From positions 1-24,453 of the forward strand of contig CAYVQZ010000067.1 of the NCBI GenBank assembly GCA_964453435.1: a stretch of 24,453 nt of DNA, written 5' to 3'. This document shows, piece after piece, positions 6,156 to 14,416 of the stretch. How positions within the stretch are numbered: the stretch's first letter is position 1; each line of letters opens with the position of its first letter. The notes under the pieces are model-generated. The model did not search any database. It was not told where the DNA came from and was given only the letters and a program-made list of their open reading frames with translations. A program made the position numbers and the translations under genes. The stretch comes from CAYVQZ01 sp964453435 (GTDB taxonomy: Bacteria > Abyssobacteria > SURF-5).

Positions 6156-7211
6156 ATGAGCCCGAAAAGTCGCCGAACACACGATTTGACCCCGCTCTCG
6201 CCGGGGGTTTCGCTGCCGGAGTCGCTCGGGCAGTCGGAGGCGTTCCTTCAGTTCAAGGAGCAGCTATCCCGCGCGGCTCAGGTTGACAGGCCCGTCCTCC
6301 TGGTTGGCGAACGGGGCACCGGCAAGGAGCTTGCCGTGTCGAAACTGCATTACCTTTCAGCCAGATGGCAGGGGCCGCTCGTGGCGCTGAACTGCGCGGC
6401 GCTCGCTCCGACACTCATCGAGTCGGAGCTTTTCGGCCACGAGGAGGGCGCGTTCACCGGGGCGGTTCGGCGGCGAAAGGGAAGATTCGATTCGGCCGAC
6501 AGCGGCACGCTCTTCCTCGATGAGATCGGCAATATCCCCGTCGAGGTTCAGGAGAAGATTTTGCGGGTAGTCGAGTACGGGACGTTCGAGCGAGTAGGCA
6601 GCTCGGAGCCGATTCGAGTGGATGTTCGCATAATCGGGGCGACCAATGCCGACCTGCCCGCAATGGTGGCGGAGGAACGATTCAAGAACGACTTGCTCGA
6701 CCGCCTCTCGTTCGAGGTATTGTTTCTGCCTCCGCTGAGGGAGCGAAAAGGGGACATATTACTGCTTTCCAACCATTTCGCTGCGAGAATCGCCTATGAA
6801 CTCGGGCGAGAGGAAATCCCTCAATTCAGCGATGACGCCATCGAAGCCCTCGAGAGTTACCCATGGCCCGGAAACGTGCGGGAACTCAAGAATGTCGTTG
6901 AACGGGCCGTCTACCGCTCGGATACCGCAGTGATAGAAGAGATAATCTTCGATCCCTTCCGCTCTCCGTACAGCGAAGGGCCTTTGCCTGGAAAGGAAAT
7001 CGTTCACGAGGTCGAACCGGAAACGCCTCCGCCGCCGACTTGCGTGGGGTCCGACACCCCTTTTCACGATGCGGTCCGCGATGTCGAACTGCGGTTGCTC
7101 CGGGAGGCGTTGACAGAAGCACGGCACAACCAGCGAAAGGCCGCTGAGATGCTGGGTTTGACCTACCATCAGTTTCGCGGATTGTACCGCAAGTACCGCG
7201 GGGAACTGTAG
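6156..7211 (+). CDS. pspF: PspF-like sigma-54 activator
   Basis: The 351-residue protein is an AAA+ enhancer-binding activator without an N-terminal receiver or sensor domain, as in PspF. Walker A is GERGTGKE (51-58), the sigma-54 contact loop is GAFTGA (98-103), Walker B is GTLFLDEIG (117-125) and sensor I is GATN (161-164). The arginine region is DLLDRLSF (179-186). A Fis-type helix-turn-helix, NQRKAAEMLGLTYHQFRGLY (325-344), ends the chain. A Pro-rich linker of about 50 residues separates it from the AAA+ domain. In the known system PspA restrains this ATPase until membrane stress occurs, after which it drives sigma-54 transcription of pspA. The divergent arrangement fits. No strong Shine-Dalgarno precedes the ATG. 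Confidence 0.9.
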   Translation: MSPKSRRTHDLTPLSPGVSLPESLGQSEAFLQFKEQLSRAAQVDRPVLLVGERGTGKELAVSKLHYLSARWQGPLVALNCAALAPTLIESELFGHEEGAFTGAVRRRKGRFDSADSGTLFLDEIGNIPVEVQEKILRVVEYGTFERVGSSEPIRVDVRIIGATNADLPAMVAEERFKNDLLDRLSFEVLFLPPLRERKGDILLLSNHFAARIAYELGREEIPQFSDDAIEALESYPWPGNVRELKNVVERAVYRSDTAVIEEIIFDPFRSPYSEGPLPGKEIVHEVEPETPPPPTCVGSDTPFHDAVRDVELRLLREALTEARHNQRKAAEMLGLTYHQFRGLYRKYRGEL

Positions 7212-7315
7212 GCAGCGACAAGGAAGCGCTTCGTAAATAAGGAAGCTCCGACGTTCAAGTGTCTCGAATCAGCCAGGCGAAAGGTTATTGTGCGGCCGGC
7301 TGCGTTGAAATGGCG

Positions 7316-7837
7316 TCATTCTTCCTCGTCCCAGTCTATGTACTGCGGGGGACTCTCGCCCACTCGCTTAATGACTTTCGGGTACTTCCCGGGCGGCGCT
7401 TTGTCTTCGATGGCCGCGACGTTGATCTGATGCCACCAGTCATCCCCGAAATCGAACCAATAGTAAAAGGCCTGTCCCTTCTTCAGGCCAAGTGACCCGA
7501 TGGTGGCGCGCGTCACGTTGCCTGCAGGCTTGCGGTCCTCGAACGGGCTGTCCATTGCCATGGGAAGAACATAACATCTGGCCTTTGGGTCCATCGGTTT
7601 TTTCCCGCCTACCTGGAATTCATACATGTGCTCGTCTTCGCGGTCAAAGGCATCGAAGATCGCATTGTGAAGCGCATGCAGTGTCTGGTTACCGCGAACC
7701 TGGATGGTTCGGCAGACGACCTCATTCTTCTGAGCGAATTCTTCGGTAATAGGGCCGCCGATAATGTACGTGTCCAGCGTGAACAGGCGGTCGTCCCGCC
7801 GCTTGGCGGCCTTCTTCGATGGAGTGCGTTTGGCCAT
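7316..7837 (-). CDS. Plasmid pRiA4b ORF-3-like family protein
   Basis: The 173-residue soluble protein has the hallmarks of the pRiA4b ORF-3 family. These are an N-terminal strand-helix with TLHALHNAIFDAFDRED, a YEFQVGG strand, a charged middle, FYYWFDFGDDWWHQINVAAI, and the terminal PPQYIDWDEEE motif. The aromatic/Asp-rich FGDDWWH block is the most diagnostic. The biochemical function of the family is unknown. A strong GGAGG ribosome binding site precedes the ATG and a clear promoter lies just upstream (7893-7921). It converges on pspF and appears monocistronic. Confidence 0.85.
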   Translation of the reverse strand: MAKRTPSKKAAKRRDDRLFTLDTYIIGGPITEEFAQKNEVVCRTIQVRGNQTLHALHNAIFDAFDREDEHMYEFQVGGKKPMDPKARCYVLPMAMDSPFEDRKPAGNVTRATIGSLGLKKGQAFYYWFDFGDDWWHQINVAAIEDKAPPGKYPKVIKRVGESPPQYIDWDEEE

Positions 7838-7892
7838 TGTCTCGCTCCTCCTTCATCGGTTTTTCAGCCAGGGGAAATTTTTCGGTGATGGG

Positions 7893-7921
7893 ATTATATA
7901 GAGTCCGGATGGAAAGTTCAA
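7893..7921 (-). promoter_or_regulatory. Sigma-70 promoter for the pRiA4b ORF-3-like gene
   Basis: On the minus strand TTGAAC (7916-7921) and TATAAT (7893-7898) are separated by 17 bp. This gives a leader of about 50 nt that contains the GGAGG ribosome binding site. Confidence 0.75.
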
Positions 7922-8227
7922 TAAGCGAACAAGGATTTTCCACAGCGTGTCAGGACCGCGATGATTATGGTTTCTCTCTCACGCCAAGGCGCTAAGAACA
8001 CAAAGGAAAAATCTTCGTTTCTCGACCACGATTCGGGATGTGGACGGCGAATGGCTGCTCCGCGTAATTCATGGTCCAAATCTTCAGCCCTTTACTCCAT
8101 GCTAATCAATCTGCCTCTTGCGTTGCAGGCAGGCGCAATCTGCGGATAAAAAGTCAGCTTCTCACGTCATTTTGCTATTGTTTCGTAGCAAATTATGGGA
8201 CGGACAGACGCGAGCTTCGAACCTGTC
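7922..8227. other. Intergenic region with an interspersed repeat and a small hairpin
   Basis: No gene is supported here. It contains an interspersed boilerplate repeat (7978-8007, CTCACGCCAAGGCGC then AAAGGA) that recurs at 22245-22273. It also has a perfect 7-bp hairpin TTTGCTA/TAGCAAA (8171-8177 with 8186-8192) downstream of the minus-strand barrel gene. The hairpin lacks a T-tract on the minus strand, so it is at best a weak terminator. Confidence 0.5.
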
Positions 8228-9613
8228 TCAGAAGAAATAGGTGGCCCACAGAAACACGTTGTCGGGAGAATCGACCAGCAGGTCCGTGCCGGGTATCTCG
8301 AAACCGCCGAACTCTTTGCCTTCTTCGCCATACGAAATGCTTGCGCCCGCCGTGAGCTGCAAGTCCTCGGTTATATCCCAGACCATGCGCGGCTGCGCTA
8401 TTCCCGAAGGGTCGCCGACATTGTTTATGAACGTCACGAAAAAGTTGACCAGAGGATGCAATTCCACGCGCACGTGCGCGCTCAGGTATGAACGGCCGAA
8501 CGTGAACAGTTCGCCGCGGACAAAGCGCTCGATGACCTCGGGCTTGACAAGCGCTTCCGCAGGGTCGTCCTCGCCGAGTCCATTGAAATGGAACTCGATG
8601 AATCCGTAGAAATTCTTTTCCCGCCAGACCCACGAGTAGTCCATGTTTGCGACCAGCGACAGGTAGCCGTCCTCGCTCCGGCTGTCTTCCAGAAATGTCC
8701 ACGTCGCGTCGACGCGCCAGGCCGCGTCTTTCAGGTATCCGCTGGTTCCCAGGCCAACCACATAGTCTTCGAAGTGCCGGGCGCCAAGAAGGTCAAATTC
8801 CGTGGTTCCGATCGCGAAATGCAACTTGCCGGCGAGCGACGCCTCGTCGAAGTCCACATCGTCGTCAACCGGATCGCGTCTGACGACATAGAGCGACTGG
8901 ACGTTGCCGATGTCGGCAATGGGAAATTCGGCAAGGGCCATATCGTCTCCGATTTTGTAATCCCGCAAGATATCCGTCGGCGCGAAGGGATTGAATAAAT
9001 CAAACGGGTTGAATATGAATCCGTTACCCCAGGTGATTGCCTGGCGGCCCAGGCGGATTGTTCCCCACGTGGGCAGCAGCGTCAGATTCAGTCGGTCGAG
9101 CCGATGATAGACGGCATAGGAGTCTTGCTCCGTGAGTGTATGAGTCAAATCGAAGAGCCTCCGGTCGTCATTTATCGGTTCGCCGGGAAGCAATTCGTCG
9201 GGAAAGAAGAAGGGAACCAATTCGGCGAGTTCATTCGATTTTTCCCGGGTGTCTCCTCCCGAGACCACTGCCTCATAATGGGTCTCGAAATAGCCCCAAT
9301 CACCGAAAAAAATCTTGTTTTTGAGTCTGAAATCGATGTTGCCGTCGTAAAATGTTCCCGTGCCGACCGGCCGAAAAAACGAATCGTCATCGACCCACGA
9401 CACAGACCCCTGCGCCCTCAGATGGCCTCCCCATTCGAAATCAATCCGGTCAAGAGGCGACTCCCCGGCTGCGGTCTCATCCTCAACCTGCTCGGCCTCA
9501 GCCTGCTCCGCAGAAGCGGAGGAGGCAATCGGATGGAGTTGAATGCAGAGAAACAGTAGCGGGAGAGAGAATCGCAGCGACAGTCTTCTGATGAAGTGAA
9601 AAAGCGGTATCAA
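8228..9613 (-). CDS. Predicted outer-membrane beta-barrel protein (DUF1302-like)
   Basis: The 461-residue protein starts at TTG 9611-9613, with GGAG 5 bp upstream and no in-frame ATG nearby. A signal peptide (RRLSLRFSLPLLFLCIQL, ending around SSASA) is followed by an acidic linker. After that come alternating strands rich in Tyr, Trp, Phe and Asp, with a chain end FLWATYFF whose terminal Phe is the usual barrel-assembly signal. The block GTIRLGRQAITWGNGFIF resembles porin-like proteins of the DUF1302/alginate-export type. It is the last gene of an operon with a LolA-like protein, two FtsX permeases and an ATPase, and starts 9 bp after the ATPase stop. The context suggests it receives or passes on the transported lipid or lipoprotein. 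That role is inference. Confidence 0.75.
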   Translation of the reverse strand: MIPLFHFIRRLSLRFSLPLLFLCIQLHPIASSASAEQAEAEQVEDETAAGESPLDRIDFEWGGHLRAQGSVSWVDDDSFFRPVGTGTFYDGNIDFRLKNKIFFGDWGYFETHYEAVVSGGDTREKSNELAELVPFFFPDELLPGEPINDDRRLFDLTHTLTEQDSYAVYHRLDRLNLTLLPTWGTIRLGRQAITWGNGFIFNPFDLFNPFAPTDILRDYKIGDDMALAEFPIADIGNVQSLYVVRRDPVDDDVDFDEASLAGKLHFAIGTTEFDLLGARHFEDYVVGLGTSGYLKDAAWRVDATWTFLEDSRSEDGYLSLVANMDYSWVWREKNFYGFIEFHFNGLGEDDPAEALVKPEVIERFVRGELFTFGRSYLSAHVRVELHPLVNFFVTFINNVGDPSGIAQPRMVWDITEDLQLTAGASISYGEEGKEFGGFEIPGTDLLVDSPDNVFLWATYFF

Positions 9614-9622
9614 CGCTCCGGC

Positions 9623-10306
9623 CTATTTAACCTGATCATCGATTACTCGACCGTCCCTTAATCGTATCAACCGGCGGGCATAATCCATGACCATCTTATC
9701 GTGAGTGGAAAAAATAAAGGTGACAGCCTTTTTCTCGTTCATCTCCTTCATCAGCTTCAGGAGTCCCTCGCCGGTTTTGGAATCGAGGTTTGCCGTCGGC
9801 TCGTCTGCCAGCACAATGGCCGGATTCGACACAATCGCTCGGGCCACGGCCACACGCTGCTGTTGTCCGCCCGAGAGTTCCGCCGGTCGGCGACTGTGCA
9901 TGCCTTCCAGTCCCACCTCATCCAAAATCGCTGAGGCCCGCGCTCTTCTCTCCGATGCCGGAACTCCTTGCAGCAGCATCACGAATTCGACGTTCTCGAG
10001 CGCGGACAGGACCGGTATGAGATTATACGCCTGAAACACGAACCCGATTTTGTAGAGTCGCAGAGTGGCGAGTTGTCCCTGGCTGAGTCGCTCGATATCG
10101 TTTTCATCTACCACAATACGGCCGGAGGTAGGGTTATCCAGGCCTCCGATGAGGTTCAGCATTGTGGTTTTTCCCGACCCCGAGGGGCCCGCCAGCGCAA
10201 CAAAGCCGCCTTTCTCGACAGTCAGATTCACGTCGGTCAACGCGCGGACCGCCATTTGCCCGTCCTGGTACGTTTTGCTGACATCAACACATTTCACTAT
10301 ATCCAT
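9623..10306 (-). CDS. LolD/MacB-type ABC transporter ATP-binding protein
   Basis: The 227-residue ATPase has Walker A GPSGSGKTT (40-48), a Q-loop at FQAYNLIP (91-98), the signature LSGGQQQ (144-150), Walker B IVLADEPT (164-171) and the H-loop His202. Length and the LSGGQQQRVAVARA block place it in the MacB/LolD/FtsE group, which powers mechanotransmission permeases rather than classical channels. A GGGAGAG stretch precedes the ATG. It lies 54 bp downstream of the second FtsX-type permease and 9 bp upstream of the barrel gene. The two permeases plus this ATPase make a complete LolCDE-like inner-membrane complex. Confidence 0.93.
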   Translation of the reverse strand: MDIVKCVDVSKTYQDGQMAVRALTDVNLTVEKGGFVALAGPSGSGKTTMLNLIGGLDNPTSGRIVVDENDIERLSQGQLATLRLYKIGFVFQAYNLIPVLSALENVEFVMLLQGVPASERRARASAILDEVGLEGMHSRRPAELSGGQQQRVAVARAIVSNPAIVLADEPTANLDSKTGEGLLKLMKEMNEKKAVTFIFSTHDKMVMDYARRLIRLRDGRVIDDQVK

Positions 10307-10360
10307 TCATCTCTCCCGAAATGTTCGAGGAACGTGTTCGTGTCTGCTCCTCTCTCATCC

Positions 10361-11629
10361 TCAAGTCCGGGCCAATGCCTCGACCGGCGTGAAGCGCGCC
10401 GCCTTGACGGCCGGATACAGACTCACGAAAAGCCCCAACACGAGCACGACAAGGTTTGCGTTCATCACATCTCTGGCTCGGACAGCGGGAAAAATCACCC
10501 TCGACATGCCCACATATTCGGCGCCCGCGGCAAAGGCGGAGAGGTCGATTCCGGTGTCGGAGAAAAACCATACCGTCGCGAAGCCGAGAATATTTCCGAT
10601 GGTCATGCCGATAATCAAGAGGAAAAAGCACTCGCTCAGGACATCCCTGATAATCCATGCGGGTCTCATGCCGAGCGCCTTGAGAAGGCCGAATTCTCTC
10701 ATGCGTTCGAATATCGCCATCAGGGTGGTGTTCACGATTCCGAAACCCATCGCAATGAAAACGACCAGATACCAAATGAAGAAGAACGCGTCGAAAATCC
10801 TCAGATATGCGTCCAGAATCGGGAGCAGTTCGCGCCACGTGTCGACTTCATAACTGTCCGGCAGGGTGCTCTCGAGCGCGCCAGCGAGCGCTGCCGCTTT
10901 GCCATGGTCATTCAGAAGGATAGATATCTCCGAGATGCCGCCCGCGAGCTTGAGCATCTCATTCGCTGTTGGTCTCGTCACGAACACGAACTGTTCTTCC
11001 GTAGATTCCATCTCCGCGCGGAATATCCCGACGATTTGAAACGCGCGAGACGCGATTTCCTTGTTTGTGTCCTGTGACATGAGAACCAGTTTGTGTCCGA
11101 GCTTGGTTTCGAATTTTTCGAGCAACGCCCGTCCCACTATTATCCCGTGCGGGTCCTCCGCCTCGAGGTATCTGCCCTCGATGATGGCGTCCGGCCCCAT
11201 AAAGGAGACCGCTGCCTCCTTCGCGGGGTCGATTCCCACCAGCGTCACGCCGCTGGAGTGTCTCGCGTTGCTGGCGATGGCGCCCACCCGTATGCGGGCG
11301 GTCCATTTTGCATCCGGCGGCAGCGCTTTCGACAGCACCTCCAAAACCTCGTCGGGACTTTTCATGCTGTTCTCGACGACGGGGTCGTTCCGATAGCCTT
11401 TTTGGTGAATTTGAACGTCTCCGGTGAGAGTGGAAATTCCGTTCTCGAGCATGGTCTTCAGCATTCCCCAATTCAGCGCGCCCAGGAAAATCATACTCCA
11501 AACGCCGATGATAATCGCGATCATTATGACCGTGGTGCGCCTGGGGTTTCTCCAGATATTTCTCCACGCTATCTGGAAATGCAGGAATCCGATTCTCGAG
11601 GACAACCAGTTCCGGAGTTTCTTAAACAT
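10361..11629 (-). CDS. FtsX/LolE-type ABC transporter permease (second of pair)
   Basis: The 422-residue protein begins with a cytoplasmic segment, FQIAWRNIWRNPRRTT, and then helix 1 (VIMIAIIIGVWSMIFLGAL). A periplasmic domain of about 230 residues follows (GDVQIHQKGY, VTLVGIDPAKE), and then three C-terminal helices (FFFIWYLVVFIAMGFGIVN, a helix near MTIGNILGFATV, and LVVLVLGLFVSLYPAV). It ends with the typical ARFTPVEALART. The MAIFERMREFGLLKALGM block is the FtsX-domain coupling region that contacts the ATPase. It overlaps the upstream permease gene by 8 bp. The paired permeases suggest a LolC/LolE-like heterodimer. Confidence 0.9.
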   Translation of the reverse strand: MFKKLRNWLSSRIGFLHFQIAWRNIWRNPRRTTVIMIAIIIGVWSMIFLGALNWGMLKTMLENGISTLTGDVQIHQKGYRNDPVVENSMKSPDEVLEVLSKALPPDAKWTARIRVGAIASNARHSSGVTLVGIDPAKEAAVSFMGPDAIIEGRYLEAEDPHGIIVGRALLEKFETKLGHKLVLMSQDTNKEIASRAFQIVGIFRAEMESTEEQFVFVTRPTANEMLKLAGGISEISILLNDHGKAAALAGALESTLPDSYEVDTWRELLPILDAYLRIFDAFFFIWYLVVFIAMGFGIVNTTLMAIFERMREFGLLKALGMRPAWIIRDVLSECFFLLIIGMTIGNILGFATVWFFSDTGIDLSAFAAGAEYVGMSRVIFPAVRARDVMNANLVVLVLGLFVSLYPAVKAARFTPVEALART

Positions 11630-12860
11630 GACCGATTGCCTCCACCGGTCGCAGTCGCCGGATTCTCAGGGCAGGGTAGAGGGCCACCAGCGACGTGATA
11701 ACGAGGACCATCGCCGGCCCGATTGCGGCGCTCCACAGCGAAAGCTTCGGATACATTCTTCCGGAGATGCCGAACTGGCTCAATATCTCTGAAGACCCGG
11801 CAAAGTCAATGCCATGGCGCTGAAAATACAGCGTAATAATGCTTCCGATGAGAATGCCCGCGACGATTCCCACGAGCGTCATGCTCGCGGATTCTATCAA
11901 AAGAATTCTGGTCAGCCGTCCGGGGGTGGTTCCGATTGCCATCATGACGCCGAATTCTTTCGTTCGCTCGAAGATCGCCATGAGAAACGTGTTGAGGATG
12001 CTGAACGCCACCACCATGATCAGGATGAAATAAAATATCATCCCGCTTATCAAATCAAGCTTGATCGCCTGAAGCAGGCCCGGCTGAATCTGTGTCCAGT
12101 CCAAAACGACAAGCGGTTTCTCCGGATTCAACCGCTCCAACTCCGCCGCGACAGCGCCCTTCACGGCGGAAACCTCGCCGAGAGAGTCGCAGACCACGAC
12201 GATTTCGTGCACCGTCCCGCGCATCGAGTATGTGTCCTGAAACCCCTCGAGCGGAAGATACACCATAGAGCGATCGAGTTCGTCCAGCCCTGAGCTGTAT
12301 ACGCCCTTCACCGTCGCCACCGTTGCCGCGACGGAGCCATCACGTCCCTGGCCGAGCAGTGTCAGTTCATCCCCCGGACTCACCCGCAGATTCCTGGCAA
12401 GCAACTTGCCGACCAGCGCCTCCGCGTAATCTCCTTCAGCGAGATATTCTCCGCTTCTCACCGTTTGCTTCAAGGTCGAAACGGTCGCCTCCTTTTCGGG
12501 GTCGACCCCGACGACGAGCACGCCATATGTCCTTTCTTCCGAGGCGACCAGAGAGAACGCGTTGGCGCGGAACGTGTATGCTTGCACCCCTTCGATATCT
12601 TTCACGATATCCCCGATTTTCTCGGCCTCCGGTATGACCAGGCGAACGTCCTTCTTTTCCTGGTACCCTTTTGCCTGCACTTGAAGATGACCCGTGTGGA
12701 TTTTGACCGACGCGTTTATCATTGTGTCGTAACTCCCGAACTGGAGCGACAGCATGAAGACCAGGATTGCGCTCGCGAACGCGATAGCGGATATCGTGAG
12801 GATGGTCCGCCTGGTGTTTCGCCAGATATTCCGCCAGGCCATTTTGAAATCGATAGGCAT
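11622..12860 (-). CDS. FtsX/LolC-type ABC transporter permease (first of pair)
   Basis: The 412-residue protein has the same plan as its partner. It starts FKMAWRNIWRNTRRTILT, then helix 1 and a periplasmic domain of about 230 residues (GHLQVQAKGY, VLVVGVDPEKEATV). Helices are near residues 270-290, 320-345 and 370-395, and the coupling region is MAIFERTKEFGVMMAIG. It ends IRRLRPVEAIGHV. It is a clear paralogue of the downstream permease, sharing the WRNIWRN start and VGVDPEKE motif. The ATG is 4 bp after the LolA-like stop, and a GAGG ribosome binding site overlaps that stop, so the genes are probably translationally coupled. Substrate is not evident from sequence. Confidence 0.9.
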   Translation of the reverse strand: MPIDFKMAWRNIWRNTRRTILTISAIAFASAILVFMLSLQFGSYDTMINASVKIHTGHLQVQAKGYQEKKDVRLVIPEAEKIGDIVKDIEGVQAYTFRANAFSLVASEERTYGVLVVGVDPEKEATVSTLKQTVRSGEYLAEGDYAEALVGKLLARNLRVSPGDELTLLGQGRDGSVAATVATVKGVYSSGLDELDRSMVYLPLEGFQDTYSMRGTVHEIVVVCDSLGEVSAVKGAVAAELERLNPEKPLVVLDWTQIQPGLLQAIKLDLISGMIFYFILIMVVAFSILNTFLMAIFERTKEFGVMMAIGTTPGRLTRILLIESASMTLVGIVAGILIGSIITLYFQRHGIDFAGSSEILSQFGISGRMYPKLSLWSAAIGPAMVLVITSLVALYPALRIRRLRPVEAIGHV

Positions 12861-12864
12861 ATCC

Positions 12865-13659
12865 TCAGCGTCTCGGATTCCTTAAATTCGATAACGTGAA
12901 CAGGCTCGACGGCAAATCGTCCTTGAATTCCAGCTTCTCGTAGCGCACTTCGGTGTATTCGTCCTCCGCGTCAGCCTTCTTCATCACCCACACCTTGGGA
13001 TACAATTTCCCGTCAACCATCTCGATTTCGAGGAGTTCCATTTCTTTCACGAGTTCAAAATCTTCATCGTAGAATCCCTGTTCGAGCAATACGCCGTCTT
13101 CTCGAATCCGGAGCTTTAACATGCCCCAGATTACCGGAGCAGCGGGCCTGGGCATAGACCTTATCGCGTAGACCTTTTTCCCGTCGATGGTTTCGACGCC
13201 CTCGAGTGAATGGTCATAGTCCTTAATCAAGGTGTCGCTCTTGGCGATATCATTGTTTGAGAAATCCGAGCCCATCCAACCCTGCGACATCATGGAGGGC
13301 GGAACCTTGATGACCCGGTTCACTTTCGGGTTGTACATCCACATTTCGCGGCCTCTCTTCAGGGTGGCGTTGCCCGCGTCTTTCGGCGGGGCCGTGATCA
13401 CGAAAATGGCGTCTTCGTCCCCTTTCGTCCAGGCCTCTATGGTCAATACCCGTTCCCAACCGGGCCGGTGAATGGTCATGTCGACCACCGAGAACGACGC
13501 CTTGTCACGCATGTAGTGGAAGCTGTCATTCACAATGGCGTTGGCGTCCGTTTCCGGCTCGGCGGCCGCGATGTGAACCGCAAGGGTCACCATCATGGCG
13601 CATGCAGATATTATCGAGGCTGCAAAGAATTGAGAATTGCCTTTGTTTCTGTTGAGCAT
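12865..13659 (-). CDS. LolA-like outer-membrane lipoprotein-sorting protein
   Basis: The 264-residue exported protein has a signal peptide (FFAASIISACAMMVTLAVHI, ending near AAAEP). The mature part follows the LolA-like fold: SFSVVDMTIHRPGWERVLTI, EAWTKGDEDAIFVITAPPKD, then GREMWMYNPKVNRVIKVPPS. The last block, with Met-Trp-x-Tyr-x-Pro, is highly characteristic of the LolA_like group that accompanies lipid or lipoprotein ABC exporters. It would shuttle a hydrophobic ligand across the periplasm. It is the first gene of the five-gene minus-strand operon. Upstream, at 13698-13710, CTGTT-ATA-AACAG forms an inverted repeat that could be an operator. The promoter itself is not clear. Confidence 0.88.
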   Translation of the reverse strand: MLNRNKGNSQFFAASIISACAMMVTLAVHIAAAEPETDANAIVNDSFHYMRDKASFSVVDMTIHRPGWERVLTIEAWTKGDEDAIFVITAPPKDAGNATLKRGREMWMYNPKVNRVIKVPPSMMSQGWMGSDFSNNDIAKSDTLIKDYDHSLEGVETIDGKKVYAIRSMPRPAAPVIWGMLKLRIREDGVLLEQGFYDEDFELVKEMELLEIEMVDGKLYPKVWVMKKADAEDEYTEVRYEKLEFKDDLPSSLFTLSNLRNPRR

Positions 13660-13697
13660 CGGACGCGCCTCTCAAAAACCCGGGAATTGCCGGAATC

Positions 13698-13710
13698 CTG
13701 TTATAAACAG
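13698..13710. promoter_or_regulatory. Small inverted repeat upstream of the LolA-like operon
   Basis: CTGTT-ATA-AACAG is a perfect 5-bp-arm inverted repeat about 40 bp before the first gene of the minus-strand operon. Its placement suits a repressor site. There is no direct support. Confidence 0.25.
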
Positions 13711-13870
13711 TCCTTTTACGATTAGGACGATTGAGCTTCTGCAATCATTCATTTCAAACGTTGGCAATGTCGGAAGCGACTCCCCTTAAAATGCAATCGT
13801 AATTATACATTGTCAATGAAGACATTGCGACTGCCCCCGTCTTTCATGGTTTGCTCCGGAAAAGTTCTCT

Positions 13871-14273
13871 ATGAGCGAAAAAAACGCTGAGCTGGCGCAC
13901 GCATGGCTCAGGAAGGCGCGAAACGATCTCATTACGGCCAGCCAAATCCTCTTGTTTCCTGATGGTCCCACTGATACGGTCTGTTTTCATGCCCAACGGG
14001 CGGTCGAGAAAGCCTTGAAAGGGTTGCTCGCGCGCCGCGGCGTTGCTTACCCCCCGGGTTCACGATCTGTTAAAACTGCTGGAGTTGATTCGCCCTTTGA
14101 TGCTAGACCTCGAAAAGCATCGAGAACGACTCGCCGAATTGTCCGCGTATGCGGTCGAAATGCGATATCCCGGCGATTGCTTCGAACCTGATCGAGAAGA
14201 AGCCGTGCAAGCCTTGGACTTCGCGCGAAAAATCGTTCACAGTGTCGAGAGACAATTGACCAGCCAACGCTGA
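13871..14273 (+). pseudogene. HEPN-domain protein gene with a frameshift
   Basis: The first frame gives AELAHAWLRKARNDLITASQ and VCFHAQRAVEKALKGLLARR, the first two helices of HEPN proteins. It then drifts into nonsense after a run of six Cs (14050-14055). Removing one C restores GVAYPRVHDLLKLLELI, with the typical His-Asp-Leu, and continues through MRYPGDCF and EEAVQALDFARKIV to a stop at 14271-14273. The repaired protein would be 133 residues, the normal size. HEPN proteins usually pair with a MNT nucleotidyltransferase as toxin-antitoxin partners. None is found within 200 bp upstream or in the gap downstream. A homopolymer error in assembly is as likely as a real mutation. Confidence 0.75.
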
Positions 14274-14416
14274 ATGGCGCTGCCCGATGGGAATTCGTCT
14301 TCCCTTGCCCAACGATTGCTCCCCAGGAAAGCTTGTGTTATAGTTGCTTTTGACATCGATGGTTTTCATTATTACTCACGGAGCGGTTCGGTTTTTTTTT
14401 CGAAAAGGAGGAAAAA

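Noticed and set aside
9968..11077. 369-residue plus-strand ORF opposite the permease genes
   Set aside because: It is a shadow of the FtsX-type permease and ATPase. It has no family features and no ribosome binding site.
14348..14375. TTGACA upstream of the secreted repeat protein as a promoter
   Set aside because: The -35 is perfect, but no acceptable -10 lies at 16-18 bp spacing.
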